Below are positions 16,284 to 23,527 of a stretch of 50,026 bases of DNA, piece after piece; the first letter of the stretch is position 1, and each line of letters starts with the position of its first letter. The position numbers were made by a program, and so were the translations under genes. The stretch is from an uncultured Ruminococcus sp. (GTDB lineage Bacteria; Bacillota; Clostridia; Oscillospirales; Ruminococcaceae): assembly GCA_900538575.1 (NCBI GenBank), contig UPZA01000014.1, positions 1 to 50,026 of the forward strand, in the 5' to 3' direction. Below the pieces are notes generated by a model. That model did no database searches. It worked only from the letters and a program-made list of their open reading frames with translations, and was not told where the DNA came from.

Positions 16284-16967
16284 TCACATGTATCTTACTT
16301 CAACTTCATTATTAAGAACGATGCTTTTTTCTGTTACAATTGTATCAAACGCCGCCACATTTACCCCGTTGTCGTCGCACTCTTTGAGCTTGTCAGCAAA
16401 GGCTTTATGAGTGATATAATTCGGCATAAAATATTTTGCATTTTCCATTTGGATCACAAAGATAATATATGCTTCGTATCCTTTCTTTTTAACTTCAATA
16501 AGCTCTGAGATATGCTTTAATCCGCGTTGCGTAGGTGCGTCGGGAAACATAACAACTCCGTTATTTTCAAGTGTGGCTCCTTTTATTTCTATAAATATTT
16601 TTTTAAATGGAGTTTCAATATAAAAATCAAAACGCGAATTTAAGAATCTGTATTCGGGCTTTATTAATAATATATCAGGTAAAAATTTACCGCTTTTAGC
16701 CCATTCAAGGAATATTTTGTTTGGCGCCTGACTGTCAATATTTATTATCCTGTTTCCTTTAATTACAGAAATTAAGTCATAATTTGTTTTTCGGGTTTGG
16801 GCATTGAATTTTTCAAGAAAAACGGTTGTTCCGGGAATTAAAAGCTCCTTGCAGCGTCCGGTGTTCTTTACATGGACCGTTTCAACTTGTTCGTTTATTT
16901 CGCATCGAGCGATAAATCTGTTTGGCCGGTCTATGAATACGGCTTTAATAATATTTTTATAAGTCAT
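16284..16967 (-). CDS. sfsA: SfsA family DNA-binding/nuclease-like protein
   Basis: A 227-residue SfsA protein. Seen are VHVKNTGRCKELLIPGTTVFLEK in the N-terminal OB-like part, then the PD-(D/E)XK-like core: DFYIETPFKKIFIEIKGATLE, VVMFPDAPTQRGLKHISEL. SfsA was first found as a sugar fermentation stimulation protein in E. coli and binds DNA; its nuclease-like fold suggests a DNA role, but the function is unsettled. GGAGAAAAATC precedes the ATG. It is unusual as cargo of a small integrated element; it may be a resident passenger or help the element. Confidence 0.9.
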   Translation of the reverse strand: MTYKNIIKAVFIDRPNRFIARCEINEQVETVHVKNTGRCKELLIPGTTVFLEKFNAQTRKTNYDLISVIKGNRIINIDSQAPNKIFLEWAKSGKFLPDILLIKPEYRFLNSRFDFYIETPFKKIFIEIKGATLENNGVVMFPDAPTQRGLKHISELIEVKKKGYEAYIIFVIQMENAKYFMPNYITHKAFADKLKECDDNGVNVAAFDTIVTEKSIVLNNEVEVRYM

Positions 16968-17051
16968 GATTTTTCTCCTTACAGAGATATTTTATCATAA
17001 TCATCTTCATGAATCAATAGTTTTAATTTACATTAGCGTTTATACATAACT

Positions 17052-17084
17052 AAAAAGCCTGAACCAACGGTTCAGGCTTTTTTT
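17052..17084. terminator. Strong hairpin terminator inside the element
   Basis: AAAAGCCTGAACC and its reverse complement around AAC, A-rich before and T-rich after, so able to act in both directions. It lies just past the stop of the minus-strand Cys-rich gene and separates it from sfsA. Confidence 0.88.
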
Positions 17085-17097
17085 CATAAATGGCTTA

Positions 17098-17940
17098 TCA
17101 GAAATCGTATCTGCATGAGCAGCCGTTTTCAGAAGCAGTATCAGTAAATGAAGCTTCGGGAGTCTCAGAAATGCAATCGCATTCTCCGGAGCTTGCGGTA
17201 CCGCACGAAGCAGTCGCTGTTCCGGTTCTTACGTCGGCGCCGAATGTGATTGGGACTTCAACGCATATTGTTTGTCTAACGGTAAATGTGCATTCGCTTC
17301 CTCCGGTGCAGGGAGAGGTTCCGCTTGTAACAACCGGTTCACCGCAGCAGACGGTAGTAGCTTCTCCGGCTATTGCAAAAGGCCTTACCGTTACAGGTAC
17401 GCAGACTGTTTCCTGCTGAAATACAGTTTGAGTACATCCCTGGCTTGACGAGCATGCAGGACCGCATATTGACATGCCTGTTTTGGTTGTATTTCCGCCG
17501 AAAAGACATACGTTAGTAGGTCCTACCGGTGAAACGCTGTTTAGTTCAAAGCATACATGCATGACGTTTCCGGTTTCCTTGTCAAGAGGAAAATTAATTT
17601 TAAGTCCCGAACATTGAGTCGGATGATCGGGTTTTTCAGGCGTTTTGATTTCTACATTTCCGCCCCAGATTACTGTCTGGGGAACTCCGTTAATCGTAAC
17701 CGTAACGGAATGGAAATCTGCCTGAGTAAGATTAGGACATATCCCGAGTATAAAGTGGCTCAGATCAGCAAAGTCTGAGTTATCGGTACCGGTTGCCTCT
17801 ACGTCATAGCAAAACTTCTGAAATTCACCTTCTTCAGGCGATAAAACTGAATCGTCTGTAAGAGTAAATTTAAACGGAAGTATTCTATCATTTGACGAAT
17901 CGTTTGAGTAATCAACACTAAGATTGCATAAAATTGCCAT
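17098..17940 (-). CDS. Cys-rich, possibly spore-surface protein carried by the element
   Basis: A 280-residue protein with about 20 cysteines and no signal peptide or membrane segment. An N-terminal half (LCNLSVDYSNDSS...LSHFILGICPNLTQADF, VTINGVPQTVIWGG) is followed by repeated beta-strand units with C or CC at their ends: QETVCVPVTVRPFAIAG, TVCCGEPVV, then QTICVEVPITFGADV and TATASCG. I recall similar Cys-rich proteins from spore-forming Firmicutes, where they look like coat or exosporium material, but cannot name the family with certainty. AGGGAG precedes the ATG. On its strand CATATAAT at 17989-17996 has no good -35 for sigma-A. Being carried inside a split spore gene makes a sporulation role plausible. 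Confidence 0.6.
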   Translation of the reverse strand: MAILCNLSVDYSNDSSNDRILPFKFTLTDDSVLSPEEGEFQKFCYDVEATGTDNSDFADLSHFILGICPNLTQADFHSVTVTINGVPQTVIWGGNVEIKTPEKPDHPTQCSGLKINFPLDKETGNVMHVCFELNSVSPVGPTNVCLFGGNTTKTGMSICGPACSSSQGCTQTVFQQETVCVPVTVRPFAIAGEATTVCCGEPVVTSGTSPCTGGSECTFTVRQTICVEVPITFGADVRTGTATASCGTASSGECDCISETPEASFTDTASENGCSCRYDF

Positions 17941-18036
17941 TGGTATTCTCCCTTGAGTAAATTATTATGAAGAAAGTCTTCACAACTCATTATATGTTCC
18001 GGCTTTGGGTTTTGCTACCGTCTTGATTGATAAGTT

Positions 18037-18063
18037 ATACAGGCTTGAAATTAAGCATATAAT
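18037..18063 (+). promoter_or_regulatory. Candidate sigma-E-type promoter before the 40-codon ORF
   Basis: ATA, 16 bp, CATATAAT: the same spacing as the candidate upstream of cwlD. The TATAAT inside it could also serve sigma-A, but no fitting -35 is present. Suggestive only. Confidence 0.35.
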
Positions 18064-18088
18064 AATAACATTAAGGAGGGATAAATGT

Positions 18089-18211
18089 ATGGAACAATTT
18101 CTTATAGTAAGTAAATTTAAAACAAGACCGGAGGATATTCAGCTATTGCAGGAAATCATAACCCGCAAGCTTGAAAGAATTATTAATCTTGAGCTTAAAC
18201 GGATTACATAA
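18089..18211 (+). CDS. 40-residue protein of the element (candidate directionality factor)
   Basis: Starts at ATG 18089, 8 bases after a perfect AAGGAGGG; the product begins MEQFLIVSKFKTRPEDIQLL and ends in a basic amphipathic helix (ITRKLERIINLELKRIT). No domain recognised. It lies immediately upstream of the recombinase gene on the same strand. Large serine recombinases need a small directionality factor to excise, and such factors are often short basic proteins coded nearby, so this is the best candidate in the element. An alternative ATG at 18085 gives only a 9-codon frame. Confidence 0.55.
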   Translation: MEQFLIVSKFKTRPEDIQLLQEIITRKLERIINLELKRIT

Positions 18212-18226
18212 ACGCGGCGGCAATAG

Positions 18227-18255
18227 TTGCAGATTTAATTGTGATATGGTATAAT
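18227..18255 (+). promoter_or_regulatory. Sigma-A-type promoter of the element's recombinase
   Basis: TTGCAG, 17 bp, TATAAT, ending 64 bases before the start codon. This suggests the recombinase can be made in growing cells, so timing of excision may depend on another factor. Confidence 0.65.
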
Positions 18256-18319
18256 TATTTAGATTTATTTCTTATCCAGTATCATATCATTTTTCTCTTT
18301 ATTCGGAGGTGGAAAATTT

Positions 18320-19894
18320 ATGGTCAGCGCCGCAGTTTATCTGAGGCTTTCAGATGAGGATAGGAATAAAAAATCCGAGGCGGACGAAAGCGAGAGTATT
18401 CAGAATCAGAAATCACTGCTTACCGATTACTGCCGTCAGCGAAACTGGGATATTTTTGATATTTATTGTGACGAGGATTACAGCGGAACGGATTTTTACA
18501 GACCTGATTTTCAGAGAATGCTTGCCGATTGTGAAAGCGGCTGTATAAACGTTGTTCTCTGCAAATCGCAGTCAAGATTCTCAAGAGATATGGCAGTAGT
18601 CGAAACATATATACATGATAAATTTCCCGAATGGGGAGTACGGTTTGTCAGTATAATAGATCATGCGGACAGCCTTGACGTAACCAATAAAAAGACAAGA
18701 CAGATCAACGGGCTTGTAAATGAATGGTATTGCGAGGAGGTATCTGCAAATGTCCGCAAGGTATTGCAGCATAAAAGGGAGGAGGGAAAATTTACCGGAT
18801 CCTTTGCTCCCTACGGCTATCTTGTGGATCCTGAAGATAAAAATCATCTTATTATTGACGAAATAGCAGCTCCGGTTGTCAGAGATATATTTTCCTGGTA
18901 TCTTCAGGGATGGGGATACCGGAAAATTGCGGCTGCGCTGAATGAGGCGGGAATACCGAATCCCACATCTCATAAACGCCGGACAAACAGCAGGTATGTG
19001 AACAGTAATGAAAGCAAAAGCTCGTCGAAGGGGCTTTGGACTGTCAGCACCATTTATAATATTATACGTAATGAAACTTATACCGGTACGCTGGTACAAG
19101 GCAAATCGCATACGGTAAGCTATAAGAATAAAAAAAGAAAAAGGACGGCCGAGGAGGAATGGATAAAAATATCGGGTAGCCATGACGCTGTAATAGACGC
19201 AAAAACTTGGGAAATGGTCCGGCAAAAGCTTAAGAGCAGGGTAAGAGCCGGCAGGACGGATCAGGAGCTGTCGCCGCTTGCCGGAAAGGTGAAATGCGCT
19301 GTATGCGGAAAACCGATGAAGAGAAACGTATATTATAATAAGAAAAAGACTATCCGATATTACAGTCTTATATGCGGTACATATAAGACCGGAGCTATGA
19401 ATTGCTCCAATAAAGCTTCTATAAGCGGTATGGCTCTGGAAAGGCTTTTATTAGAACAGATAAATAAACTTATAGAGAATTACTGTCAGCAGGATAAAAT
19501 AAATGTGGTAAACGGTATTGACGAAAGTATTTCAAGGCTAATCAAATTATCAGAATCGGTTTGCCGAGATGTTTCTGAAAATAATGAAAAGCTTATACGG
19601 CTATATGAGGATAAGCTGGACGGGACAATTTCAAAGGAACAATACATAATGATGAGCAGAAGATATACCGATAAAATTGAAGGGCTAAAGGCTCGTAAGG
19701 AAAGTATTAGGCATAGTATCGAAGAACTGGAAGAAAAAAGATCTGCGACTGAAAAACGTGATATGATAATAGACAGGTATTCCAGAATAGAGAAGCTTAC
19801 CCGGACTGTTGCTGAGGAATTCATAGAATCTGTTCTTATAGGTGAAAAAAATGAAAGCGGACAGAGAGAAATAACTATAAACTGGAATTTGTAA
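18320..19894 (+). CDS. Large serine recombinase of the cwlD element
   Basis: A 524-residue large serine recombinase, close in size to SpoIVCA of the B. subtilis skin element. Resolvase domain: AAVYLRLS with probable nucleophile Ser11, SIQNQ, YSGTDFYRPDFQRML, CKSQSRFSRDMAVVETYI. Recombinase domain from about 165 (APYGYLVDPEDKNHLIIDE) with DNA-binding helices and GLWTVSTIYNIIRNETYTG. Zinc ribbon CAVCGKPM with later C residues near 320-360, then a coiled coil to the C-terminus. GGAGGTGG precedes the ATG. The gene stops 2 bp before the right inverted arm of the element, as expected for the enzyme that acts there. Confidence 0.95.
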   Translation: MVSAAVYLRLSDEDRNKKSEADESESIQNQKSLLTDYCRQRNWDIFDIYCDEDYSGTDFYRPDFQRMLADCESGCINVVLCKSQSRFSRDMAVVETYIHDKFPEWGVRFVSIIDHADSLDVTNKKTRQINGLVNEWYCEEVSANVRKVLQHKREEGKFTGSFAPYGYLVDPEDKNHLIIDEIAAPVVRDIFSWYLQGWGYRKIAAALNEAGIPNPTSHKRRTNSRYVNSNESKSSSKGLWTVSTIYNIIRNETYTGTLVQGKSHTVSYKNKKRKRTAEEEWIKISGSHDAVIDAKTWEMVRQKLKSRVRAGRTDQELSPLAGKVKCAVCGKPMKRNVYYNKKKTIRYYSLICGTYKTGAMNCSNKASISGMALERLLLEQINKLIENYCQQDKINVVNGIDESISRLIKLSESVCRDVSENNEKLIRLYEDKLDGTISKEQYIMMSRRYTDKIEGLKARKESIRHSIEELEEKRSATEKRDMIIDRYSRIEKLTRTVAEEFIESVLIGEKNESGQREITINWNL

Positions 19895-19896
19895 TC

Positions 19897-19926
19897 GACC
19901 TTGTTTAACACATACGCATGCCACGG
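19897..19926 (+). repeat. Right attachment site (element arm plus core)
   Basis: Element arm at 19897-19917 (GACCTTGTTTAAC, ACATACGC), the inverted partner of 16246-16266, then ATGC and the CACGG core at 19922-19926. Beyond the core the cwlD coding sequence resumes. Confidence 0.85.
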
Positions 19927-20485
19927 CGGAATAGACGGCGGCTGTTCTTCAGCAGACGGAGTTCCTGAAAAGGGTATAAATCTTAATATTGTTTTATGTC
20001 TGAGAGATTTGTTTACTGCAAACGGCTATGATGTAAAGCTAACCAGAGATGACGACCGTTCTATACACGACGACGGTATAGAGGGAATAGCAAATCAGAA
20101 AAGCTCGGATATGGATAACAGACTTGAAATTTTTAACGAATATCCTAACGCAATATGTATTTCAATTCATCAAAATCAATTTACAGACCCTAAATACAGC
20201 GGCGCTCAGATGTTCTATTCCGATACGAATTCGGAAAGCAAGTATATTGCTCAGGCTATACAGAATAAAATAGTTGAATATATACAGCCGGATAATGACA
20301 GGGAAATAAAGCTTTGCGGCAAGGAGCTGTTTTTATGCTACTTCTGTAATAATCCTACTGTTATGGTGGAATGCGGATTTCTGTCCAATCCTCAGGAGGC
20401 GGAAAATCTTAAAGACGAGGAATATCAGAACAAAATCGCCTTTAGCATATTTGCGGCTATAAATGAATATCTGGCGAAAAAATAA
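19922..20485 (+). pseudogene. cwlD: cwlD 3-prime part (Amidase_3 catalytic domain)
   Basis: Resumes at CAC with HGGIDGGCSS and runs to AINEYLAKK. It contains the remaining Amidase_3 motifs: a glutamate in GVPEKGINLNI, the zinc histidine in ISIHQNQF, SGAQMFYSD and the catalytic glutamate in VECGFLSNPQEAENL. Spacing and SGAQ, VECGFLSNP-EA and YQ-KIAFSI patterns agree with B. subtilis CwlD (237 residues), which removes stem peptides to make muramic-delta-lactam in spore cortex. In the present state it has no start or anchor of its own apart from an in-frame TTG at 19901 without a ribosome site. radA follows 23 bp downstream. Confidence 0.9.
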
Positions 20486-20508
20486 TAAATTATTGTGAGG
20501 ACGTTTAA

Positions 20509-21870
20509 ATGGCAAAATCAAAAACTATATTTATATGTAATCAATGCGGTTTTGAAAGCGGTAAATGGAACGGCAGATGCCAGGAATGCGGAGCATGGAA
20601 CAGCTTTGAGGAAACAGAGCAGGCGGTTTCAGTAAGAACAGGCTCGGCGCGCAAGACATCAGATTTGACAGATAAAATTATGGAGCTTTCAGAAATAGAC
20701 GTTGATTCCGACGTAAGGTATGAAACAGGAATAGGAGAGCTTGACCGTGTTCTCGGAGGAGGACTTGTAAAAGGCTCTCTCGTTCTTCTTGGCGGCGCTC
20801 CGGGAATAGGAAAAAGTACCTTGCTTTTACAGGTCTGTCAGTATCTGGGGCAGAATTATTCTGTTCTTTATGTTTCAGGAGAAGAGTCCGCAAGGCAGAT
20901 AAGGCTTAGAGCCGACAGGCTTGGAGTTGATACGGATAGTCTTTATATCCTGACTGTTACCGACGCCGAAGCCATATGCGATACGATTGTTTCTGCCGAT
21001 CCTGATATAGTTATAATAGATTCTATACAGACAATGAACATAACCTCTGTTACCTCAAGTCCCGGAAGCCTTACACAGGTTAGGGAATGCACAAATCTTT
21101 TCATGCATACTGCTAAGAATAATGAGATACCTATTATAATTGTAGGGCATGTAAATAAGGACGGAGCTATCGCAGGCCCTAAGGTAATGGAACATATCGT
21201 CGACGCGGTTTTGTATTTTGAGGGCGAAAGAAATCTGAGCTGCCGTATTCTCCGCACGGTTAAAAACCGTTACGGTTCGACCAACGAAATAGGCGTGTTT
21301 GAAATGCTGGATAAGGGACTGTGCGAAGTTGAGAATCCTTCTCAGATGCTTCTTTCCGGACGTCCTGAAGGCGTATCGGGTACATGCGTTACGTGCACTA
21401 TGGAGGGACTGCGTCCTATACTCGCAGAGGTACAGGTGCTTGCCGCCAAAAGCGGATTTGCAACTCCGAGGAGAATGTCTAAGGGATATGATTTTAACCG
21501 TATGGCAATTATTATCGCCGTAATGGAAAAACGTGCAGGGATGTTTTTCGGTAATTTAGACGTTTATCTGAATGTTGTCGGCGGTTTTCGTATTGATGAA
21601 ACGGCAGGGGATCTGGCGGCCGCTATGTGCCTTTATTCCGGTATAATGGATAAACCTCTTCCGGAGGGGCTTATTGCGTTCGGAGAAGTCGGTCTTGGCG
21701 GAGAGGTAAGGGCAGTTTCAAACGTAGTTCAGCGAATAAAAGAAGCGGAGAGAATGGGCTTTGATATTTGTGTTCTGCCTAAGCAATCGCTTGCGTCTGT
21801 AAAACAGGAGGATTTTAAAATTAAGCTGGCAGGCGTATCTGATATTAAGCAGGCGTTTTCACTGATTTAA
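20509..21870 (+). CDS. radA: DNA repair protein RadA
   Basis: A 453-residue RadA (Sms), a RecA-like branch-migration ATPase for homologous recombination. Domains in order: C4 zinc finger (CNQCG...CQECG), Walker A GGAPGIGKSTL near residue 100, the RadA motif KNRYGSTNEIGVF near 250, and a Lon-protease-like C-terminal domain (LDVYLNVVGGFRIDETAGDLA). GAGG precedes the ATG. Terminated by the hairpin at 21879. Confidence 0.96.
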   Translation: MAKSKTIFICNQCGFESGKWNGRCQECGAWNSFEETEQAVSVRTGSARKTSDLTDKIMELSEIDVDSDVRYETGIGELDRVLGGGLVKGSLVLLGGAPGIGKSTLLLQVCQYLGQNYSVLYVSGEESARQIRLRADRLGVDTDSLYILTVTDAEAICDTIVSADPDIVIIDSIQTMNITSVTSSPGSLTQVRECTNLFMHTAKNNEIPIIIVGHVNKDGAIAGPKVMEHIVDAVLYFEGERNLSCRILRTVKNRYGSTNEIGVFEMLDKGLCEVENPSQMLLSGRPEGVSGTCVTCTMEGLRPILAEVQVLAAKSGFATPRRMSKGYDFNRMAIIIAVMEKRAGMFFGNLDVYLNVVGGFRIDETAGDLAAAMCLYSGIMDKPLPEGLIAFGEVGLGGEVRAVSNVVQRIKEAERMGFDICVLPKQSLASVKQEDFKIKLAGVSDIKQAFSLI

Positions 21871-21878
21871 TTATTTTT

Positions 21879-21906
21879 GACAGGCAATTTAAATTGCCTG
21901 TTTTTG
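21879..21906 (+). terminator. Intrinsic terminator after radA
   Basis: ACAGGCAATTT and its exact reverse complement with no separate loop bases, then TTTTTG, 9 bases after the radA stop. Confidence 0.88.
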
Positions 21907-21956
21907 TTATATTAACAAAAAATAATGATAAAGTTTAAAAACATCTGTGAATTATA

Positions 21957-21985
21957 TTGACTTTTACGCTTATGTGATGTACAAT
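21957..21985 (+). promoter_or_regulatory. Promoter of DUF4250 gene
   Basis: TTGACT, 17 bp, TACAAT. The spacer contains TTATGTGATG. A leader of about 130 bases without a recognised element follows. Very similar to the promoter at 23274. Confidence 0.7.
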
Positions 21986-22122
21986 AAATAATGTATTTGA
22001 TCGACCGTAAATCGGCGACATAAAACCCCAGAGAAAATATAGTCTTTTTTAATAAACGGAAATTATTTTAAAACGGGTTTTCATTTGTATTTTTTACAGT
22101 TGGTTTAGAAAGGGGGATTACT

Positions 22123-22299
22123 GTGAAGCTTCCGCAAGATCCGGCAATATTACTAAGCTTTGTAAATACGATGCTTCGTGATAAATATAAAAATCTTGGA
22201 GAGCTATGCGAGGATTACAATATAGAAATTTCTGAGATAACGGAAAAGCTGAAATCCCTCGGATATGAATACTCAGAAGCGTATAACCGATTTAAGTAA
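22123..22299 (+). CDS. DUF4250 domain protein
   Basis: A 58-residue protein starting at GTG 22123, 6 bases after AAAGGGGG. The sequence (KLPQDPAILLSFVNTMLRD, LGELCEDYNIE, LKSLGYEYSEAYNRF) matches the DUF4250 family, found widely in Clostridia and of unknown function. Helical, no signal peptide. It is 12 bp before the InlB-repeat gene, so both are probably on one transcript. Confidence 0.85.
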   Translation: MKLPQDPAILLSFVNTMLRDKYKNLGELCEDYNIEISEITEKLKSLGYEYSEAYNRFK

Positions 22300-22311
22300 T
22301 AGAGGTGGATT

Positions 22312-23265
22312 ATGAAAATTTTTAAAAGAATTTTTTCTCTTACGGCAGCAGTCTTACTTTCTGTTCCGACGATTACCGCTCCGGCGTCCGGCGCAGAAGC
22401 TTCTGAGGACGGAAGCGTGGAAGTGTCGGCCGTTAGCGATTACAGCGTGTTTGAAGCTATAAAAATACGCAGAAGTATTATAAATCAGGACGGAGTTTAT
22501 ACTTTCAGTGATTATAAGGACGTTTCTACATATCTTGTAAATAATTCATTAAAGAATATCAGATATTTTACCTTGTCCTATGATACGGAAGGCGCGGATA
22601 CAAGCGCATATGCCGATCCGTCAGTTCTTGACGCTGATACCGTTGTGTATAAATCAAGCGTAAGAGTAGCTTCAGCAAATTTGTATAAGGACGGGTATAT
22701 TCATTACGGTTGGTATTTTGACGGTCAGATTTATAAGGTAGGAGATTACATTAAAATTCCTGATTGTGATGTAGTTTTCACTCCTGTATGGTACAAGCGT
22801 TGTCAGATAAATTATTATGCCGGAGATTATGATGATATTAACGGAAATTCTTCAGCTTATGTTATGTCTGCTGAAAATGCACAGATTACTATTGCTGAAT
22901 CAAGCCGTTTTTCCAGACCTGGTTATACTGTATCCGGCTGGAAATGCTCCTATGATGATAAAGAATACAAGCCGGGAACGCAGTATGTAGTTCCGGGAGC
23001 AGATAATATCGACTTCACAGCAGTGTGGGCTCCCGCACAGTATAATATCAATATATCGGCTAATAACGGTAATTCAGCGGATAAAGTAACGGTTAAGGCT
23101 TATTATAATGATGAATTTGTATTGCCGGAATGCGATTTTACATACGACGGAAAGGTGTTTGCCGGCTGGAAGTATAATGGCGTTATTTATCAGCCCGGCG
23201 AAAGCTTTACGGTTCCCGCTTTGCTGTCCGGTGAAAAAATTGTTATAGTTGCTACATGGAAATAA
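22312..23265 (+). CDS. Secreted InlB B-repeat (Listeria-Bacteroides repeat) protein
   Basis: A 317-residue exported protein: signal peptide (KRIFSLTAAVLLSVPTITAPASGAEA) with cleavage probable after GAEA, then three or four InlB B-type repeats, each ending in a GW or AVW core (HYGWYFDGQIYKVGDYIKIP, VSGWKCSYDDKEYKPGTQY, FAGWKYNGVIYQPGESF). Such repeats are extracellular beta-grasp modules, often in surface proteins. No cell wall anchor is visible. Substrate or partner unknown. The GAGGTGG ribosome site overlaps the end of the DUF4250 gene region. Confidence 0.85.
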   Translation: MKIFKRIFSLTAAVLLSVPTITAPASGAEASEDGSVEVSAVSDYSVFEAIKIRRSIINQDGVYTFSDYKDVSTYLVNNSLKNIRYFTLSYDTEGADTSAYADPSVLDADTVVYKSSVRVASANLYKDGYIHYGWYFDGQIYKVGDYIKIPDCDVVFTPVWYKRCQINYYAGDYDDINGNSSAYVMSAENAQITIAESSRFSRPGYTVSGWKCSYDDKEYKPGTQYVVPGADNIDFTAVWAPAQYNINISANNGNSADKVTVKAYYNDEFVLPECDFTYDGKVFAGWKYNGVIYQPGESFTVPALLSGEKIVIVATWK

Positions 23266-23273
23266 ATTTTATG

Positions 23274-23302
23274 TTGACTTTTAAGCCCTTATGTGATATA
23301 AT
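23274..23302 (+). promoter_or_regulatory. Promoter of DAHP synthase gene
   Basis: TTGACT, 17 bp, TATAAT, only 9 bases after the preceding stop codon and about 225 bases before the DAHP synthase start, so the transcript has a long leader. Confidence 0.75.
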
Positions 23303-23397
23303 TAACCATGAAAAAACTTTAGAAGAATTTAAATTGGTTATTATTGCTTGTTAAAAGGCTGTTCGAATAAAAAAGATTAAAGCTTTTTATAATAATT

Positions 23398-23430
23398 GCC
23401 CCGAAAGCCTTGCTTGTCGGGGCGTTGTTT
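23398..23430 (+). terminator. GC-rich hairpin in DAHP synthase leader (possible attenuator)
   Basis: GCCCCGA with AAGC pairs with GCTT and TCGGGGC, then GTTGTTT. It lies between the 23274 promoter and the aro gene, so it would interrupt that transcript unless an alternative fold forms. It could also simply end the upstream gene. No T-box or tryptophan-codon leader peptide was found; the only nearby mini-ORF is MKKL. Confidence 0.5.
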
Positions 23431-23527
23431 CCAGTAATTTGCTTTATTAATTTAAAGCAGTGCATTATTTCTGCTGATTGCGGTTAACAGTCTTTTTACA
23501 GATAGTGACGGAAATGGAGTAATTAAA

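Larger units (their letters stand above)
16240..19921. mobile_element. 3682-bp serine-recombinase intervening element inside cwlD
   Basis: A small site-specific element bounded by identical CACGG cores at 16240-16244 and 19922-19926. It carries sfsA, a Cys-rich protein gene, a 40-codon ORF and a large serine recombinase next to its right end, and no transfer or phage structural genes. Joining the two cores gives GTACTTGACGCAGGT, then CACGGCGGAATAGAC, coding VLDAGHGGID in frame. Thus excision restores an apparently complete 243-residue CwlD. The layout (recombinase gene at one end, sporulation gene as host) parallels the sigK skin element and other sporulation intervening elements. Confidence 0.9.

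Noticed and set aside
17098..17419. Plus-strand open frame over the Cys-rich gene
   Set aside because: It is a shadow of the minus-strand gene, which has a better ribosome site, coherent composition and its own terminator.
988..19894. The two serine recombinases as ends of one large element
   Set aside because: Between them lie conserved housekeeping operons in normal order, and the second enzyme has its own complete attL and attR.
23303..23527. T-box leader for DAHP synthase
   Set aside because: No T-box consensus (TGGNACCGCG-like) segment and no specifier loop could be found.
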